DNA from: Rhypophila decipiens
Lineage: Eukaryota; Ascomycota; Sordariomycetes; Sordariales; Naviculisporaceae
Direction: 5' to 3'
NCBI GenBank assembly: GCA_033297075.1
Contig: MU858310.1
Location: 1 to 38,960, forward strand
Length of the DNA: 38,960 nucleotides
Shown here in pieces: positions 1 to 10,798 of the stretch. The notes under the pieces are model-generated. The model was not told the origin of the DNA, did not search any database, and saw only the letters and a list, made by a program, of their open reading frames with translations. The position numbers were made by a program, and so were the translations under genes. Each line of letters starts with the position of its first letter. The stretch's first letter is position 1.

Positions 1-168
1 AGGAACGCGGGGCCCACACGGCACAGTCTTGGCGCAACGCGCTCAAAACCACTGGATTCGCGGCCATTGCCGAACTTAACCCTTTTTACTTCCTTACACT
101 AGAATTCTACTATTATAGTGGGCTAATTGCAGCATTGCCTCAATCTTTCCCTACTTGATTTGTGACAG

Positions 169-782
169 AACCGCATTGCTCAGCGCAACTACCGTATGTA
201 GTGTCAAATTGGGGAAGAGACGTGTGAGAGGAGAAGCTAAACCGTTCCATTGTAACAGGCAAGAAATTGAAGAGTGTTCTGAGGAAAGACGGAGACTCCT
301 CGTCAGGCAATGGAAAGCCGAGTCTAGCAACGAAGCCTAGTACCAGGGCTAGCAGCAAGCGTCAATCATCCGCTGAATCCCAAAAGCAGACGCCCTCTTC
401 GCCACCAAAGCTGCTAGCCCGAGGCGGGTACAGACCACCATCACAGGACGACGAACATCTCTTCTTTCTGTCCAATGATGAGCCGAAAAGGTCACATACA
501 CCGCAGCACATATCATACTATCCTTCGTATCCGCCTCCGCCAGAGGAAATAATTATGGCACCCCACGGATCCGTTCACCAACCATACCGCCCCATGACGA
601 CAGAAGCGTATCCAGAATACTTCACGGTAACGGCCAGTGAGCCCATTAACCAGCCTTCTATAACGTACTTCAACAACGCTGTCGAACCATACTCCCAAGC
701 TGGGGAGGGCATTATGCCTTATAGCAGCTATTTGCCAAGTGGGTTTGACATGGGCACAGGAGCGCATTCACCCTGCAAATAG
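169..782 (+). CDS. bZIP transcription factor, 3' part (5' end missing)
   Basis: Two exons are visible: 169-193 and 259-782, joined across a 65-bp GT-AG intron (194-258). The splice creates the fungal AP-1-like bZIP basic-region signature NRIAQRNYR followed by KKLK, which contacts DNA in this family. The preceding CAG at 166-168 is a good acceptor, so an upstream exon must lie further left; no convincing ATG or exon is seen in bases 1-168. Downstream, the protein is Ser/Pro/Tyr-rich and low in complexity (SSPPK, YPPPPEE), as in the C-terminal half of many fungal regulators. No clear leucine heptads follow the basic region, so dimerisation cannot be confirmed. It ends at TAG 780-782. The family call rests on the basic motif; target genes are unknown. 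Confidence 0.72.
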
Positions 783-1720
783 ATCCCTCGTGTGAGTTCT
801 TTACACTCTTTCACATCTCTTTTGATTCTATAAGACCATTTTGAACGGGTTGCTGATGAGTGCATAATATGCAGATTCCTCCCCTCTTAGATTATTAGGG
901 ATATCGAGGCTCATATTATAGAGCTATTACTCTACTCTAACCCTCTTTACGAGATATATAGAATTAGCATATAGCAATCCTGTCAAGATGTTTAATTTCT
1001 AGATAACTAGACTGCTTCTAAATACAAGTTCACACTTCGAGAAACGTTATAGAGCGTAGCTGCGTGATTATTTGCCACATTTAGTACACACCGACTTCTT
1101 CAGCATCAATATTATGCAGCAAGACGGTATATAAGAGCTATAAGCGTCGTTTCTGGAGTTTAAGATGACTGAACGACATTGCTGAAGCCATTTCTGGAGC
1201 TCAGGGCAACAGAGTATTACGCTAGCCGAAAGTGGCACCGGAAATATGACCAGAGCCTGAAAGGGATCTTTAGAAGTCTTTGCAGAATGCATGCTTATTC
1301 ATGACCAGCGCCAACAACCTTCTCCACATAGGGAGGAGCATTACCAGACTGTCGGGTCCAAGCTAAGAGGTCTTTGGGTTAGTGGGATGAACTCCGAGTG
1401 TCGTAACCGAGTCCGCTGAGAGTCGATGTGGTAAGTTATGCAGCTGTGACTATCAAGCAAGGACCTGTAGGGGGCTAGAACGGGTGGATCTCCCGGGCTT
1501 ACCGTGCACGGCTGCAGCTTTCCACAAGCGGCCTTCGGGTTGGTTGCGTGTATTAACATTCTGCTCGTCGGACCGAGAGTCAGTCCACCTCTTGTTTTGA
1601 CGGCGTGTCCATACCTTTGGATATTCTGTGCACAAAACTCTTTTTCTCCATGACTCCCTCAATCTGCAGGAACCTAGCGCCGTCTCGCGCATAATCAGTC
1701 AGCGTTGGTTACGTTTCCGA
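783..1720. other. no supported gene
   Basis: AT-rich spacer with only short open frames on either strand (for example 1068-1292 and 1453-1692, minus) that match no family I recognise. The segment between about 1340 and 1690 is GC-richer and may be decayed coding DNA. Confidence 0.4.
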
Positions 1721-1721
1721 G

Positions 1722-1880
1722 TTTCGGCACTAACTTATCGCAGTTTAATTCAACTCAAGGGCCCTTAAATCAAGATTACTGTTGCCTTAGATCCTTCAAG
1801 CCCAAATAGCACCTAAAATGCAATGAATCTATTAGATTATTACCTGCGCTATCTCAGTCGCTTCAGAACTAGTTGAAAGT
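1722..1880 (+). repeat. dispersed repeat R1, copy A
   Basis: About 150 bp closely matching 13561-13714 in the same orientation. Shared blocks include GATCGCAGTTTAATTCAACT-type sequence (TATCGC in this copy) and the run TTGCCTTAGATCCTTCAAGC. Differences are scattered substitutions and a few short indels. The identity of the element is unknown; no terminal repeats are seen. Confidence 0.75.
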
Positions 1881-2145
1881 CTTTCATGAATGCCACCATA
1901 CTTGCCGCTACTTCGTCCTTGGCCATAACTCTGAGACCGAGCTGTTCCGATGTCGAATCATAACCATCAATGACTTCACTATAAGTCTGCACATCCGTGA
2001 TCCAACTCTAAAACGGCCATGGTGGCCACTCTGCGGTGCACCATTACTGAAGTTGTTGTACATTGTAGAATACTTGGATAGTGGTTCAACGATGGTTCGA
2101 TGAGGATAATGTGATACGGAAGGCCTTATAAATAGTCGATAGGGT

Positions 2146-2243
2146 TAGTGACGACTTCCCTAACACTGATTCCTCGGAAGTCAGTTCGCGGTCTGGACGT
2201 TTTTGATGTCTGCTAAAATGGAATGCCAGAAGAATGTGGCAAT
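2146..2243 (+). repeat. dispersed repeat R2, short copy
   Basis: Matches 20749-20910 in the same orientation, but lacks an internal segment of about 65 bp that the other copy has between the AAGTCAGT and TTCGCGG blocks. The blocks GACGACTTCCCTAA and CGGTCTGGACGTTTTTGATG are shared almost exactly. Confidence 0.75.
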
Positions 2244-2251
2244 CTTGGCTG

Positions 2252-3209
2252 TCAAGATCGGTAATAGAAGCAATATTTGGCGCTTACTTGGCGATGGATG
2301 ATGGTCACTACTGTAGGAAGCAATACACAAAAGGCGTTATAGCAACATCGTAATCGGCTCCTGTTATGAAAAAGTGAAGAATTCGGCATTCCTTGCGGCG
2401 ATAAGCTCTTAGAGGCCCATCCTTCCATATTCGGCTGCGGGACCAACAAAACATGGATTTGAAGAGCCATTTCTAGAGGTTTAAGGAGCTTGCCGGCCGA
2501 ATAATTCCTCTTGATAACAGTACAAGATGGAACAGTTGGTACGAGATGGTTAACGTTCCTTATTTTGTGCGAATAAATAATTACAACGTCGGCGATCGTC
2601 AATAACAGCAGAAAGCCACCAACAGCTTGGATAGTTCTCTTTCCGTCCTTTTCCTTCATTCGATCGACTTTGTATTTAAATCTGGTAACACTGCCCCATG
2701 CTTGCAATGCCTGGAAAGTATAGTAAAGGGTATTAAGGAGGAAGAATATAAGCATCACAATGGTGTAATGCCAGTTAAGTTCTTGACGCTGTATTTTGAA
2801 TTTGGAAGTAAGAGACGTCATCGTCGCGGAAGAAGGGTTGGCAGCTTTGGCTTTGGCTTCAATATGGCTGCTCTCCTCTCCTTCCGCCTCTTTTTCGAGT
2901 TGTGACACTATTTAAATATCGTTAGCATGTATACGAACACAAACAAGATTGCTCTGCTCTTATACCATGTTCGCATGCTTGATCCAGGCATTCTTGCTGT
3001 CCTGCGTGATCCAGTTATTGCAGCTACCGCAGAGCCCCTCCGAGACATCGGGCTTGCCATCCATCAGCCGGGTCTCCTGGGGTTCCTGGAACGCCCTCCC
3101 AGTCACGGCGTTGATACCATGGGTGAAAGTCATGTGGTACCAGAAAGTAGAATTCTTCAGAATAATATACACAGACAGCTCGAAGCGACCGCGGAGACAT
3201 GGGGAGCTT
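2252..3209 (-). pseudogene. truncated multi-pass membrane protein
   Basis: Two conserved-looking blocks on the minus strand. The upstream block (about 3200-2966) reads LRGRFELSVYIILKN, then a Cys pair in GLCGSCNNW, and ends KHANM. The downstream block (2907-2252) has a charged linker and three hydrophobic stretches: one starting WHYTIVMLIFFLL, one around GGFLLLLTIADVVII, and a weaker one near the C-terminus. A candidate intron (GTATAAG donor at 2965, TTTAAATAG acceptor at 2908) joins them, but the phase is off by one base unless a weaker acceptor is used. The 5' end is lost where a hAT fossil begins. The family is not recognised; the Cys-pair-plus-TM layout suggests a fungal integral membrane protein. 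Probably non-functional. Confidence 0.45.
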
Positions 3210-3380
3210 TCACTTTGGAGCTTTTACTACCAGGTTAATGATATGCCCAACGCAGCGGGCGCGGCGATGGAGATGATTGAAACCGAGTTGACCACCGATA
3301 ATTGCCATAGCAGTATCGTTATTGCTTGCGTTGTCAAGTGGTACCGAGTCAAGGTTGCTTCTTGCCATCCCTTTTCCTTC
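3210..3380 (-). mobile_element. hAT transposase fragment
   Basis: The minus strand encodes PLDNASNNDTAM followed by GGQLGF and CVGHIINLVVKA, the conserved fungal hAT block containing the second catalytic Asp region and the C-x2-H-like Cys/His. It ends at a stop right after this block. Nothing recognisable as the N-terminal BED finger or C-terminal dimerisation domain is present, so only about 55 residues of a roughly 600-800 residue transposase survive. It abuts the truncated membrane gene on the same strand. Confidence 0.72.
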
Positions 3381-3799
3381 ACAGTATCGACTCTCGGGGA
3401 TTCATTCTAAAAGCCTAGCAGGATCAGACCACCAGGTATATGGTGCGCGGATTGGCAAAGCATGATGTCCTTCTATTGTCTTGGCTTGATTTTGAAGAAC
3501 GAAAGAATCACGGAAGTCATGTATTCCTTCTGCTCCTGTTTACGGTGCTGTCCAATCACAAATCGATAACAGTCTGTTATGTTACCGCACATTACTGTAA
3601 AAGCCGGATTTTCATGGCACTGGGTTCCCTCGAGGCCCTGCTGTCCTTTGATTACCTAAGCAGCCTGAAAGGCTTGCATGTCGGCTCGAGATTGGACCCT
3701 CCAAGAGTAAGCCACACCAGCTGACCAAAAGGAAAACCGGGATGTGGATTCCCAAAAGGGCATAAGAAATCCGGTGTGGACATTTGCCCGTTCGAGCCC

Positions 3800-4360
3800 T
3801 TTTACCTCAGGCGATGAACATGTACTTGTACCTGAAGCCTATCAATTTTCCGAGAAAAATGGAGATCAACCAATAAGAAAAATGGCCCTCGGAAATTTAA
3901 GCAGTGTTCAGGGGTGTGCGTTAGCGCCGAGATGCGACATAAGTAGCTGCACTTTACTTGCTGTAGCTGATCCTGGATATGTGATTGGTCGACTCTGGGC
4001 AGCTGCGTCTGGCCGCCCGGCCTCCGGTGGGCCGATCTGTACCACCTCTTGACGACGTTGGAAACATGGATTTTCGCGTTATCTTGCTGGAAAAAATGCC
4101 CGGGGCGGTAGTTCGGAAGCAATCCCTCCTCAAGAGCCCAAAGGTATGACCGGGAAGAATAGCCATTCTTCTTAGATTGAGGATCGCGCTCCATGATGAT
4201 CAAATCTGACCATCATCCCCCAAACCATCATGACTATTTCAGCCTTCACGTGCGCTTGTAAAGTGATGACTGATCGATAGTATTTCTTATCTGGCTCGCG
4301 GAATACCCACCCTCCCGGCGTTGAGGGTGAGGTCGCGACCGTACTCTCGTCGGAAAAAGA
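3800..4360 (-). mobile_element. Tc1/mariner transposase remnant
   Basis: Minus-strand DDE_3-type transposase in at least two frames. The first block (about 4360-4187) has FSDEST (first catalytic Asp at 4351-4349), GWVFREP and VMMVWG. The next block, shifted in frame, has MERDPQSKKNGY, then QQDNAKIH with the second catalytic Asp at 4083-4081. The expected PYSPDLNPIE region after VKRWYR is not readable, so the third acidic residue is lost. Terminal inverted repeats were not found. A dead copy. Confidence 0.8.
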
Positions 4361-4501
4361 ACCCTAGTTTCGAGTAGTCCTGTTCCGCCCGATAGTAGTA
4401 GTGTGGATGGTGGTTATGAGAAGGATGAGAAGGGCTTGGATGACGATGGAATTCCGCCAGGCGGCTTGCCGAGCAGTACCTTTGGTGGGAGGATGGGTTG
4501 A
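4353..4501 (+). pseudogene. unidentified protein, C-terminal fragment
   Basis: Plus-strand open frame ending at TGA 4499-4501 with a Ser/Asp/Gly-rich tail: SSSVDGGYEKDEKGLDDDG followed by PPGGLPSSTFGGRMG. The composition and clean stop look like a genuine protein C-terminus, but the frame is cut on the left by the Tc1/mariner remnant. I do not recognise the family. Confidence 0.28.
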
Positions 4502-5300
4502 TATCATGGGCTTTTGATGATGCGAATATGCTTTATGTCGCTTTGCTTTTTAGGTTCGGCTTTCAATACGGTACGGTCATGCCCTACGAGTTAATGTTTG
4601 TTTTCTTGGATACTGATAATGGGTTGGCGTTATGGGATATGGGCTGGTCATCAAGGTTGGTCGTCAAAAACGGTGCGGAACACATGGTGTAGCTTCATCA
4701 CGTCTTTTTCTTCTTCTTTTTTCTCGTGTCTGGCCTCATGATACCCCTGCTTCTGGTTTGGGGTCCGGTTGTTACATTCTTGAGCATATTCTTCTTTATA
4801 GTATTTACTTTTGTTGTAGTGTCTATTCACAACTTACTCTAGTACGAAAGTACAACTTATGTTTGATGATCCCACCTGGGTTCCTTTGCCGTTGCCTTGG
4901 TTTGCCGTTTCATGCGCAAGACGTACCTAGGCATGAGAGGACAAAGCGGTGTTTTTGACGTCTCAGTTGCCTAGAAAAGCACGAATTTCTTCCAACGACA
5001 CCGTTGATGGTATAGAAGGTTCGCATAGGTGTGATGTTGCTTGGTGAATTGTGTCGTACGCTTTTGCAGATCCATGTGGCGATTCTCAATGAGTAGGTGT
5101 GATATTTCAAGATCGTCTTGTGATGTCAACGTCAAGCGAGGTATCAATGCACAGTCATATCGTACGGGGAACTTTCTCTTTTATTACTGGCTTCTACCGA
5201 GATTTTTTCCCTTTTGGCTATGTGAATATGAATCAAGTATGTAAAGGATATCTAACTCGCAAATTGCGAAGGCTAAGAAAAGAAAAGAAAAGCAATTAGT
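4502..5300. other. no supported gene
   Basis: T-rich spacer. The open frames on both strands are short and unlike known proteins. It is likely the 3' flank of the DUF4360 gene plus decayed sequence. Confidence 0.4.
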
Positions 5301-5358
5301 ACAAATGCATCTCCGTCTCACTACCAATCCCATACACCAGTTTTTCCTCTTGCAACAT

Positions 5359-6006
5359 CTAGCACCGCCTCCACTCGATGTCCCAGTTCTCAGTGACGGC
5401 CTCAAAGTACGCCTTGGTATCCGAGCTGAGTGCGCCACGGAAGTTGACGTTCAAGATGCCCGGGTCGCCGGTGCAGCCGGACCAGACCTTGTTCCCAGAG
5501 AGGTTGTTGCGAAGTGTGACGGTTTGGTCGACAGTGCTGCCGCCGTTGTTGTTGTAGCTTGCCTTTGATGTAGACTGTTTATCACGACATTAGTCTCTGT
5601 CCTGCTGGAGCTGTTCAAGAAGAGAACTTACTGTTTTGGCAGCATTCTGACTGAAGAACACTTGGGTATAATAGTCCAGGCAAGCCCCGCGAGGTAATAC
5701 GACGTGAACCTTGACCCAGTTGTTGCTAAGCGCAAACTGCCAGCCAGGCGTGCCGCCCGTAAGGGTGATGTGCACCTCGCAGTTGAGAGTCTGGCTGGTT
5801 CCGGGGAAGGAGGCGGCAAAGTTGGAGTATGTGAATGTCGGGTCGTTCAGGTTGCCAGAGTATGCAGGGTCTTTGATGCATCCGCTGCCGGAGTACGTGA
5901 TGCTCTTGATCTTGGGTAGGTCGGCAGGGCCATCGACCGAGATAGCAGCGCCGAGAGCGGGAACAACGCTCGCCAGGACGGCAGTTAGGCGGGTGAGGTT
6001 TGTCAT
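5359..6006 (-). CDS. secreted DUF4360-family protein
   Basis: Intact two-exon gene: exon 1 6006-5632, a 57-bp intron 5631-5575 (GTAAGT...AACAG), exon 2 5574-5359, ending TAG. The product is 196 residues. It opens with a signal peptide (MTNLTRLTAVLASVVPALGA), and the mature part follows the DUF4360 pattern: ITYSGSGC near residue 37, a NCEVHITL block, a GWQFAL block, then a C-terminal WSGC and a final EWRRC. The conserved cysteines probably form disulphides. Length matches the family (about 200 aa). The biochemical role of DUF4360 proteins is not established; they are secreted and common in filamentous fungi. The start is chosen because the signal peptide begins there. This is the most clearly intact gene of the left half. 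Confidence 0.85.
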
Positions 6007-6240
6007 TGTTTTGCTGGTGATGGACTGTTGGATTTTTGTTGTGTTTGTCGTTAAAAGGCTGCTGTGGTGGTTTTCAACTGTGGTCTTAAAGGCGGTTGAG
6101 AAGATAGGGATTTACGTAGTGGAGTGATGGATGCTTTGAACCGGTGTCACTCGGCGCCTTCTATAAAAACTGTGAGCAAATTTGTCCCGACTCTTCGTGC
6201 TTCTCACCCTTTCAGCAGCACTTCCTAGCGCCGGTTGCTT

Positions 6241-7583
6241 TCAACCTTGTTGCGTGTAATCGAAAACAGCTCGACTTGTTTTGTCGAAAGCAGAAAGCAC
6301 TCTTCCGTCCTCGGGCAACATCATCTGATTAATTCCTCGGTTGTGGCCATGATACCACCCGCCGCCATAGTTGCTAGGCCTCGGATCGTATGTCCATCCG
6401 GGCGTCATCGCCGATGAGCCCGGGCCGTAATCGCAGGAACCGACCATTCCTTGGGTATATCTTCCGCTAATACTATCTTCGCCGGAGCCTCCAGGACCAC
6501 TGCTTGTGATACCTCGTCGTTCGATCTGGTAGTGGCCAGGAGAACGGCCGCGTACGATCATCCTGGCCGATTTCTTGTAAGCAATCTTCACGAACTGATC
6601 ACCTCCGTTCTGCCCGCCGCAATCGGCCCAGAGTTCTACGAGGAGATGAAAATACTGTTGCATGGCGCGTCTCTTGCCATTGTTCGCAGTCGCTTGTTTG
6701 AACTGGATGCGCTCGAACACGTGTTCAGTAGGAACCGAGTTCTGTGGGGCTGGATAGTTGTCGCGTAGCATTCCGACACCGGGATCGGCCGCTCCATATA
6801 TGCTATTGTTGAGAGGATGATGGCTTGGCTGGGGTGCCTTTGGTGAGAGACGAACTTTCTCGGGCTTAGCAACAGGTCCCTTATTTCTCTTTGGGGTGTG
6901 TTGTACGAGCTCGATAGCGTGGTTGTCACTGTCGGCCACAACGGCTGAAATGGACATGGCGAATCCATAGACAGGGAGAGTCTGTTGAGATCCAGTCTGC
7001 ATGAATTGTAGCTGTGCGTTGGGAAAAGCGGATGGCGAGGGATTCAAAGAGAAGGAGCAGACACAAGACAAATAGTTGCGTCGATAGCATGTCCAGTGGT
7101 CCTCGGCAAGAAAGAATCCCTTGTCGATGATTCCCTGGATTTCGGCCTTGATAGTAATACCGCTGGGGTCGTTCAAAGAGAGGATTCCGAACGACGTCAT
7201 ACTATTCAGCGGAGGGAAGTTTTGCTGGGACTTTGATCCACCATAGCTGTCCATCTTGAGAGGATAGTTGGGATGCTGAGGTGACCGAGGGTGGCGTCGA
7301 TATAGTGCTGAATAAGTTGGAGAGCGGGAGGCGTGGTCTGACTCTCTCTCGAAAGCCAGTGTGGAAGACGTTAGATGTTGGCGGAAAGAAATAGCCGTTC
7401 TCAGGGGCGAAGGTGGGAGCAGTCTGTGAGATTGGTGGGGTTAAGTGTTTTAATAGGAACCTGTGAAGCTGAAAAGGAATTTTGGGTATAACTATAAGGT
7501 GCGGGTGCAGAACAGTTAGCAGGCGTGGTCTCATGAGTGAAGTAAGTCAAGACCTTTATATCCATCCACCCTCCTAGGCTCAC
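6241..7583 (-). CDS. NDT80/VIB-1-like (PhoG-domain) transcription factor, 5' part disrupted
   Basis: The uninterrupted block 7254-6241 carries the NDT80 DNA-binding fold: LNDPSGITIKAEIQG, DKGFFLAEDHWTCYRRNY, IELVQHTPKRNKGP, FERIQFKQATANNGKRRA and ARMIVRGRSPGHY. Closest in pattern to VIB-1/XprG-type regulators of nutrient response and heterokaryon incompatibility in ascomycetes. The N-terminal region reads in three frames: APAPYSYTQNSFSAS (about 7515-7460), TAPTFAPENGYFF (7423 onward), then SRSPTYSALYRRHPRSP (about 7330-7280). The last shift falls in a GA dinucleotide run at 7341-7351; the first could be a 37-nt intron-like gap (7460-7424) that is shorter than usual fungal introns. Further 5' exons may reach about 7750. 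It is either a recent pseudogene or contains sequence errors. Confidence 0.82.
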
Positions 7584-7599
7584 CGGCGGCCGCTGTTGG

Positions 7600-8250
7600 G
7601 TGGCTCAGTCGGATAGATTTTGATGAGTCGTCACTGACCTCTCACATGAAGCCACCCTTTTCCTACCTGAGTAGGGGCTCACCCCAGGAGGGATAACAGA
7701 CCGAGACTGGTAAATCGAGAGAGGCGGACTTGGAGGAGCGTGAGGATTAGAGAGTTCTCTCACTCTGAGTCAACCACCAGTGCATAGGCTTCTAATAAGG
7801 CTTAGCAAGAGGATTAACTACTGATGCTGCTACAGTGGGGTCCACGCAATTGCAATACCATCATTAATTGTATAGGGCGAGGGATTACTTCCCCAGAACT
7901 TTCGGCTACGAGGCAGAAATACAAGGCATAGTCAGATGTTTTTACATACATAATTGGAACGCTAAGCGAGTAATCGAGTGTTTATGTCACGTAGGGGGGG
8001 AGGACGTCTCATATGAGCGGTCATACCCAGGAAGACTCTTCACCGACCAAGCCACCCAGCCACTGGCGCAAGCGAGCCTGGGCGAGCAAGTAAGGGGTGT
8101 CGATTCCGAGAAGCCGAACTTGTGCACGTCAGGCTGTTAGCTAGGCAGAGTTACATTCTGGCTCGCCTGAATTTCCGAGGCAACTCTGGGTCAACTGCCC
8201 ACCTGGTGGTGATGACGGCTTGGGCTCTGAAGAAGCCAACGGAATTACTT
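7600..8250. other. no supported gene; possible 5' region of the NDT80-like gene
   Basis: Contains candidate splice signals for upstream minus-strand exons (for example GTAGGAA at about 7669), none decisive. The plus-strand open frame 7868-8140 has no recognisable domain. Confidence 0.35.
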
Positions 8251-8262
8251 CTACACGATCAC

Positions 8263-8547
8263 CTGAAACAAAGTCGCTAGTTGTGCCTTATTCGCAGCGA
8301 TATTTAAATTGTTCTGCGCCACGTAACCGGCCCGTGTGACCTCTTCGTCGGCCGCCTCGACAAAGTTGGTGGTGTTGTTTGCCCGGAGGCGCTTGACGGA
8401 GTGGGCCTCGAGGTCATATCCAATAAAGACCGGATTTGCACACAGTTTCATAGCACTATCAAGCCATGATAAATATCTGAGCTTTTCTAGAAGCTGTCCG
8501 AATCGATCTTGGAAGTTAAAGGGGTGTTTTTGGAGGGTAAGAAGAGT
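8263..8547 (-). CDS. internal exon of an unidentified gene
   Basis: A 95-codon open block bounded by a good acceptor (CTATAG ending at 8548) and donor (CAG/GTGATC at 8262-8261). It encodes an amphipathic, Ala/Asn-rich sequence with FNFQDRFGQLLEKLRYLSWL near its start and EAADEEVTRAGYVAQNN later. Residue composition is clearly coding-like. No neighbouring exon could be joined with confidence on either side, so it may be a relic. The family is not recognised. Confidence 0.38.
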
Positions 8548-8684
8548 CTATAGCCGGCAATAGAGTAAACCTTTTATTCTTTTCTCTGCCCTGTTCAAAC
8601 GCTACATATTCGGACCAAGTCCAGAGGCAGAGCAAGCACCCTGACCATGACCCCTGCGAGTCTCAACTATCCTTCGATTTTGAC

Positions 8685-9068
8685 ATGAGCAGCACCCCAC
8701 CATCAGACGGATTCTCGTCTCCATCAACATCGGGTAGTATATCATCCTCATCACTACCAACATTTGCCTCGCCGTGGAGGGTCCAACCGCAATTCACCGG
8801 GGCACAACAGCAGCAGCAGCAGCAACAAGCAGCGTATTTGGTCAGCAACGGAGCACCCCCGCCTCCTCCATCGTTTTTCGATCTGGATTTGCTGAATCAG
8901 GGGCCTATAGTCGAGTTTTGGGACCATCAAGCCGCATGTGCTGAGTTGTCCCAATCTAGAGGTGATGCTGGGCATATAGGGGACCGGATAAAGATGAGCC
9001 AGGGAGCAGGTGTCATCGATGAATTAAGGAGAACTATGGAATGGAGGTGTCAGGCTTGTAAGGCCTAA
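8685..9068 (+). CDS. low-complexity polyQ protein, unidentified
   Basis: An ATG-initiated 127-residue frame. The N-terminal third is Ser/Thr/Pro-rich (SSPSTSGSISSSS). A run of eight glutamines (CAG/CAA repeat, about 8807-8830) and a PPPPP run follow. Then comes a more ordinary segment (FFDLDLLNQGPIVEFWDHQ) and a C-terminus containing WRCQACKA. Such composition is typical of fungal regulators or scaffold proteins, but no domain is recognised. The stop lies within a 17-bp tandem duplication (9058-9091). It could be a fragment of a larger gene. Confidence 0.42.
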   Translation: MSSTPPSDGFSSPSTSGSISSSSLPTFASPWRVQPQFTGAQQQQQQQQAAYLVSNGAPPPPPSFFDLDLLNQGPIVEFWDHQAACAELSQSRGDAGHIGDRIKMSQGAGVIDELRRTMEWRCQACKA

Positions 9069-9091
9069 CGGGATGTAAGGCCTAACGGGAC
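9058..9091 (+). repeat. 17-bp tandem duplication
   Basis: Two adjacent units of GTAAGGCCTAACGGGA(T/C). The stop codon of the upstream polyQ frame lies in the first unit. Probably replication slippage. Confidence 0.85.
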
Positions 9092-10500
9092 GTCGGGACA
9101 CAGTCTCTACAGCGCTGTTTGCGCCATGCTAGGGCTGGTCGTACGTGTATTACCGCTTGAGCTAGGGCAGTAATAGATAGGCAATACTAGCTCTCCACAT
9201 GGGGACCTAGGCTTTATATTAACAACGTTGGCTGATCCTCGGTAACATCTTCGTCCGTGAGGGAATAAAACTCGTCAATTGTAGGCTCTCGAAGAATCTT
9301 GATCGAAAATCGTGATATGGGAACCCCAGTGAGAGCTACTCTACCAGATTGCGGTCGACCTCGTATGGGTCTATAGAGTAATGCAATATGCGGGAGATCA
9401 TAATTGCGAATCGAAGTGAAATGCTTTTTGTGAGGACCCATCTGCTCTCTGAGGAAAAGAAATTGAACGGCCACAGGACATATATAATCAATTACGCGTA
9501 ATACTGTAACGCTGTAACGCTGTAAGGGCGGACGGGTATAATCAATACCAAGAAGATAGTTTATCTGGAGCTAATATTGGAGACGAAACCTGACTCCCCA
9601 GCGCAATGTTGAACCGATTTTGGACTAGTTCATCGCCGCGGAATCCGGAAAAGCCTCCTGGGGCATCGGTATCCACCATATCAATCCTAGCAACACGAAG
9701 GACAAGAAACTCGAGTCAAGTGACCCAGTATATGTCCTAGAAGGGCACATTAGACGGGCTCACTGGCAAATGGGTCAGGGGCTCAATGGCCAGCCCCCTC
9801 CTGTTGCCTGAGAAAACAGAGGCGGTCGCGTTGTGGGTACCCCAGGATGGAACGCGTGCAAGGTCCGTGTAGCGCTTCGTTCCCGCAATCGGAGCCGCAT
9901 ATCTGAGTCCAGCACCCACTAAGTTTCGATCGCTCTTCCATCCACCACATACACCAGTGACACACCCCCACTGGAAAAGAGGCAATTATCCTCGGCAAAG
10001 CTGCTACATACCTTCGGAGAGATAGCCAACAGCACCATACGGATTAACAAGTTCAGGTACTATCACGGGCTGCGGTAAGACTTTCGATCGGAACGATAGC
10101 TTCTTGCCCACCAACTGATCCACCACAGCGGCCGACGCAGTTCGGTGCGGATCCGGGCCACGAGGGGAGAGAATACATATTCGGTCTTCAGTTTTCTCTT
10201 TGCCAAATTAGTCTTTAATAACTTTAAACTAATTGAGTTATAATGTAGAAGAAGGGCTTTCGATTAATACCTTTTCCCTATATTCTTAATAGAAAATTCT
10301 GGCTTTTTTTCATCGATTAATGTGGTTATCTATATTGCGGTTCGGATTTTTCTGTCACCCTCGTTGGAGTAAAACTGCTCTGCCTATTCAAATCACGCCA
10401 CTAAAAGAAGTTGGCTGGCTGGAGACTTGGAAATGTACATGGTTGACTGAGCACCGATTTGTGAGAAAAGAAGATGTTTTGTTGGCCAACAGCGCCTGGA
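9092..10500. other. no supported gene
   Basis: A minus-strand open frame at 9474-9214 (VQFLFLREQMGPHKKHF at its start) has coding-like composition but no family I can name. Frames at 9737-9998 are unrecognised. An AT-rich stretch follows at 10200-10330. Confidence 0.35.
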
Positions 10501-10715
10501 CCACCACGTTGTGAGAGTGGTGCTTAGCTACGATGCCTCTTGCCTAGCTAGTTTCCTTCACCTTTTCTTCCTCTTCTGGGTTAGCGATTGAACTATCGCT
10601 ATTTCGATCTCCGAAAATGCAAATCCATATTTACAGTTGTTCAGTGTTAAATGGATACTCTTGTCCTTGATCGAACAAGTTTTCTAGCTTCGTGCCCCAC
10701 TCCCCAAGACTGCCC
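10501..10715 (+). repeat. 215-bp dispersed repeat R3, copy A
   Basis: Nearly identical to 29977-30191 in the same orientation: about six substitutions in 215 bp, no indel seen. It begins CCACCACGTTGTGAGAGTGG (a small CACCAC/GTGGTG hairpin) and ends CCCCAAGACTGCCC. No obvious target-site duplication. The high identity implies a recent copy. The element class is unknown. Confidence 0.85.
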
Positions 10716-10798
10716 ACGAAACCTACCCTCTAGCCTAGAGCAATGACAGGAATATATTTGCTTTGGAGAACTCCGGAATTACCACGAACTAGGAAGCA

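Noticed and set aside
9214..9474. Possible DUF3435-like (tyrosine recombinase) fragment
   Set aside because: Only a vague resemblance in one stretch; no catalytic R, H or Y motif is visible, so no Starship captain is claimed.
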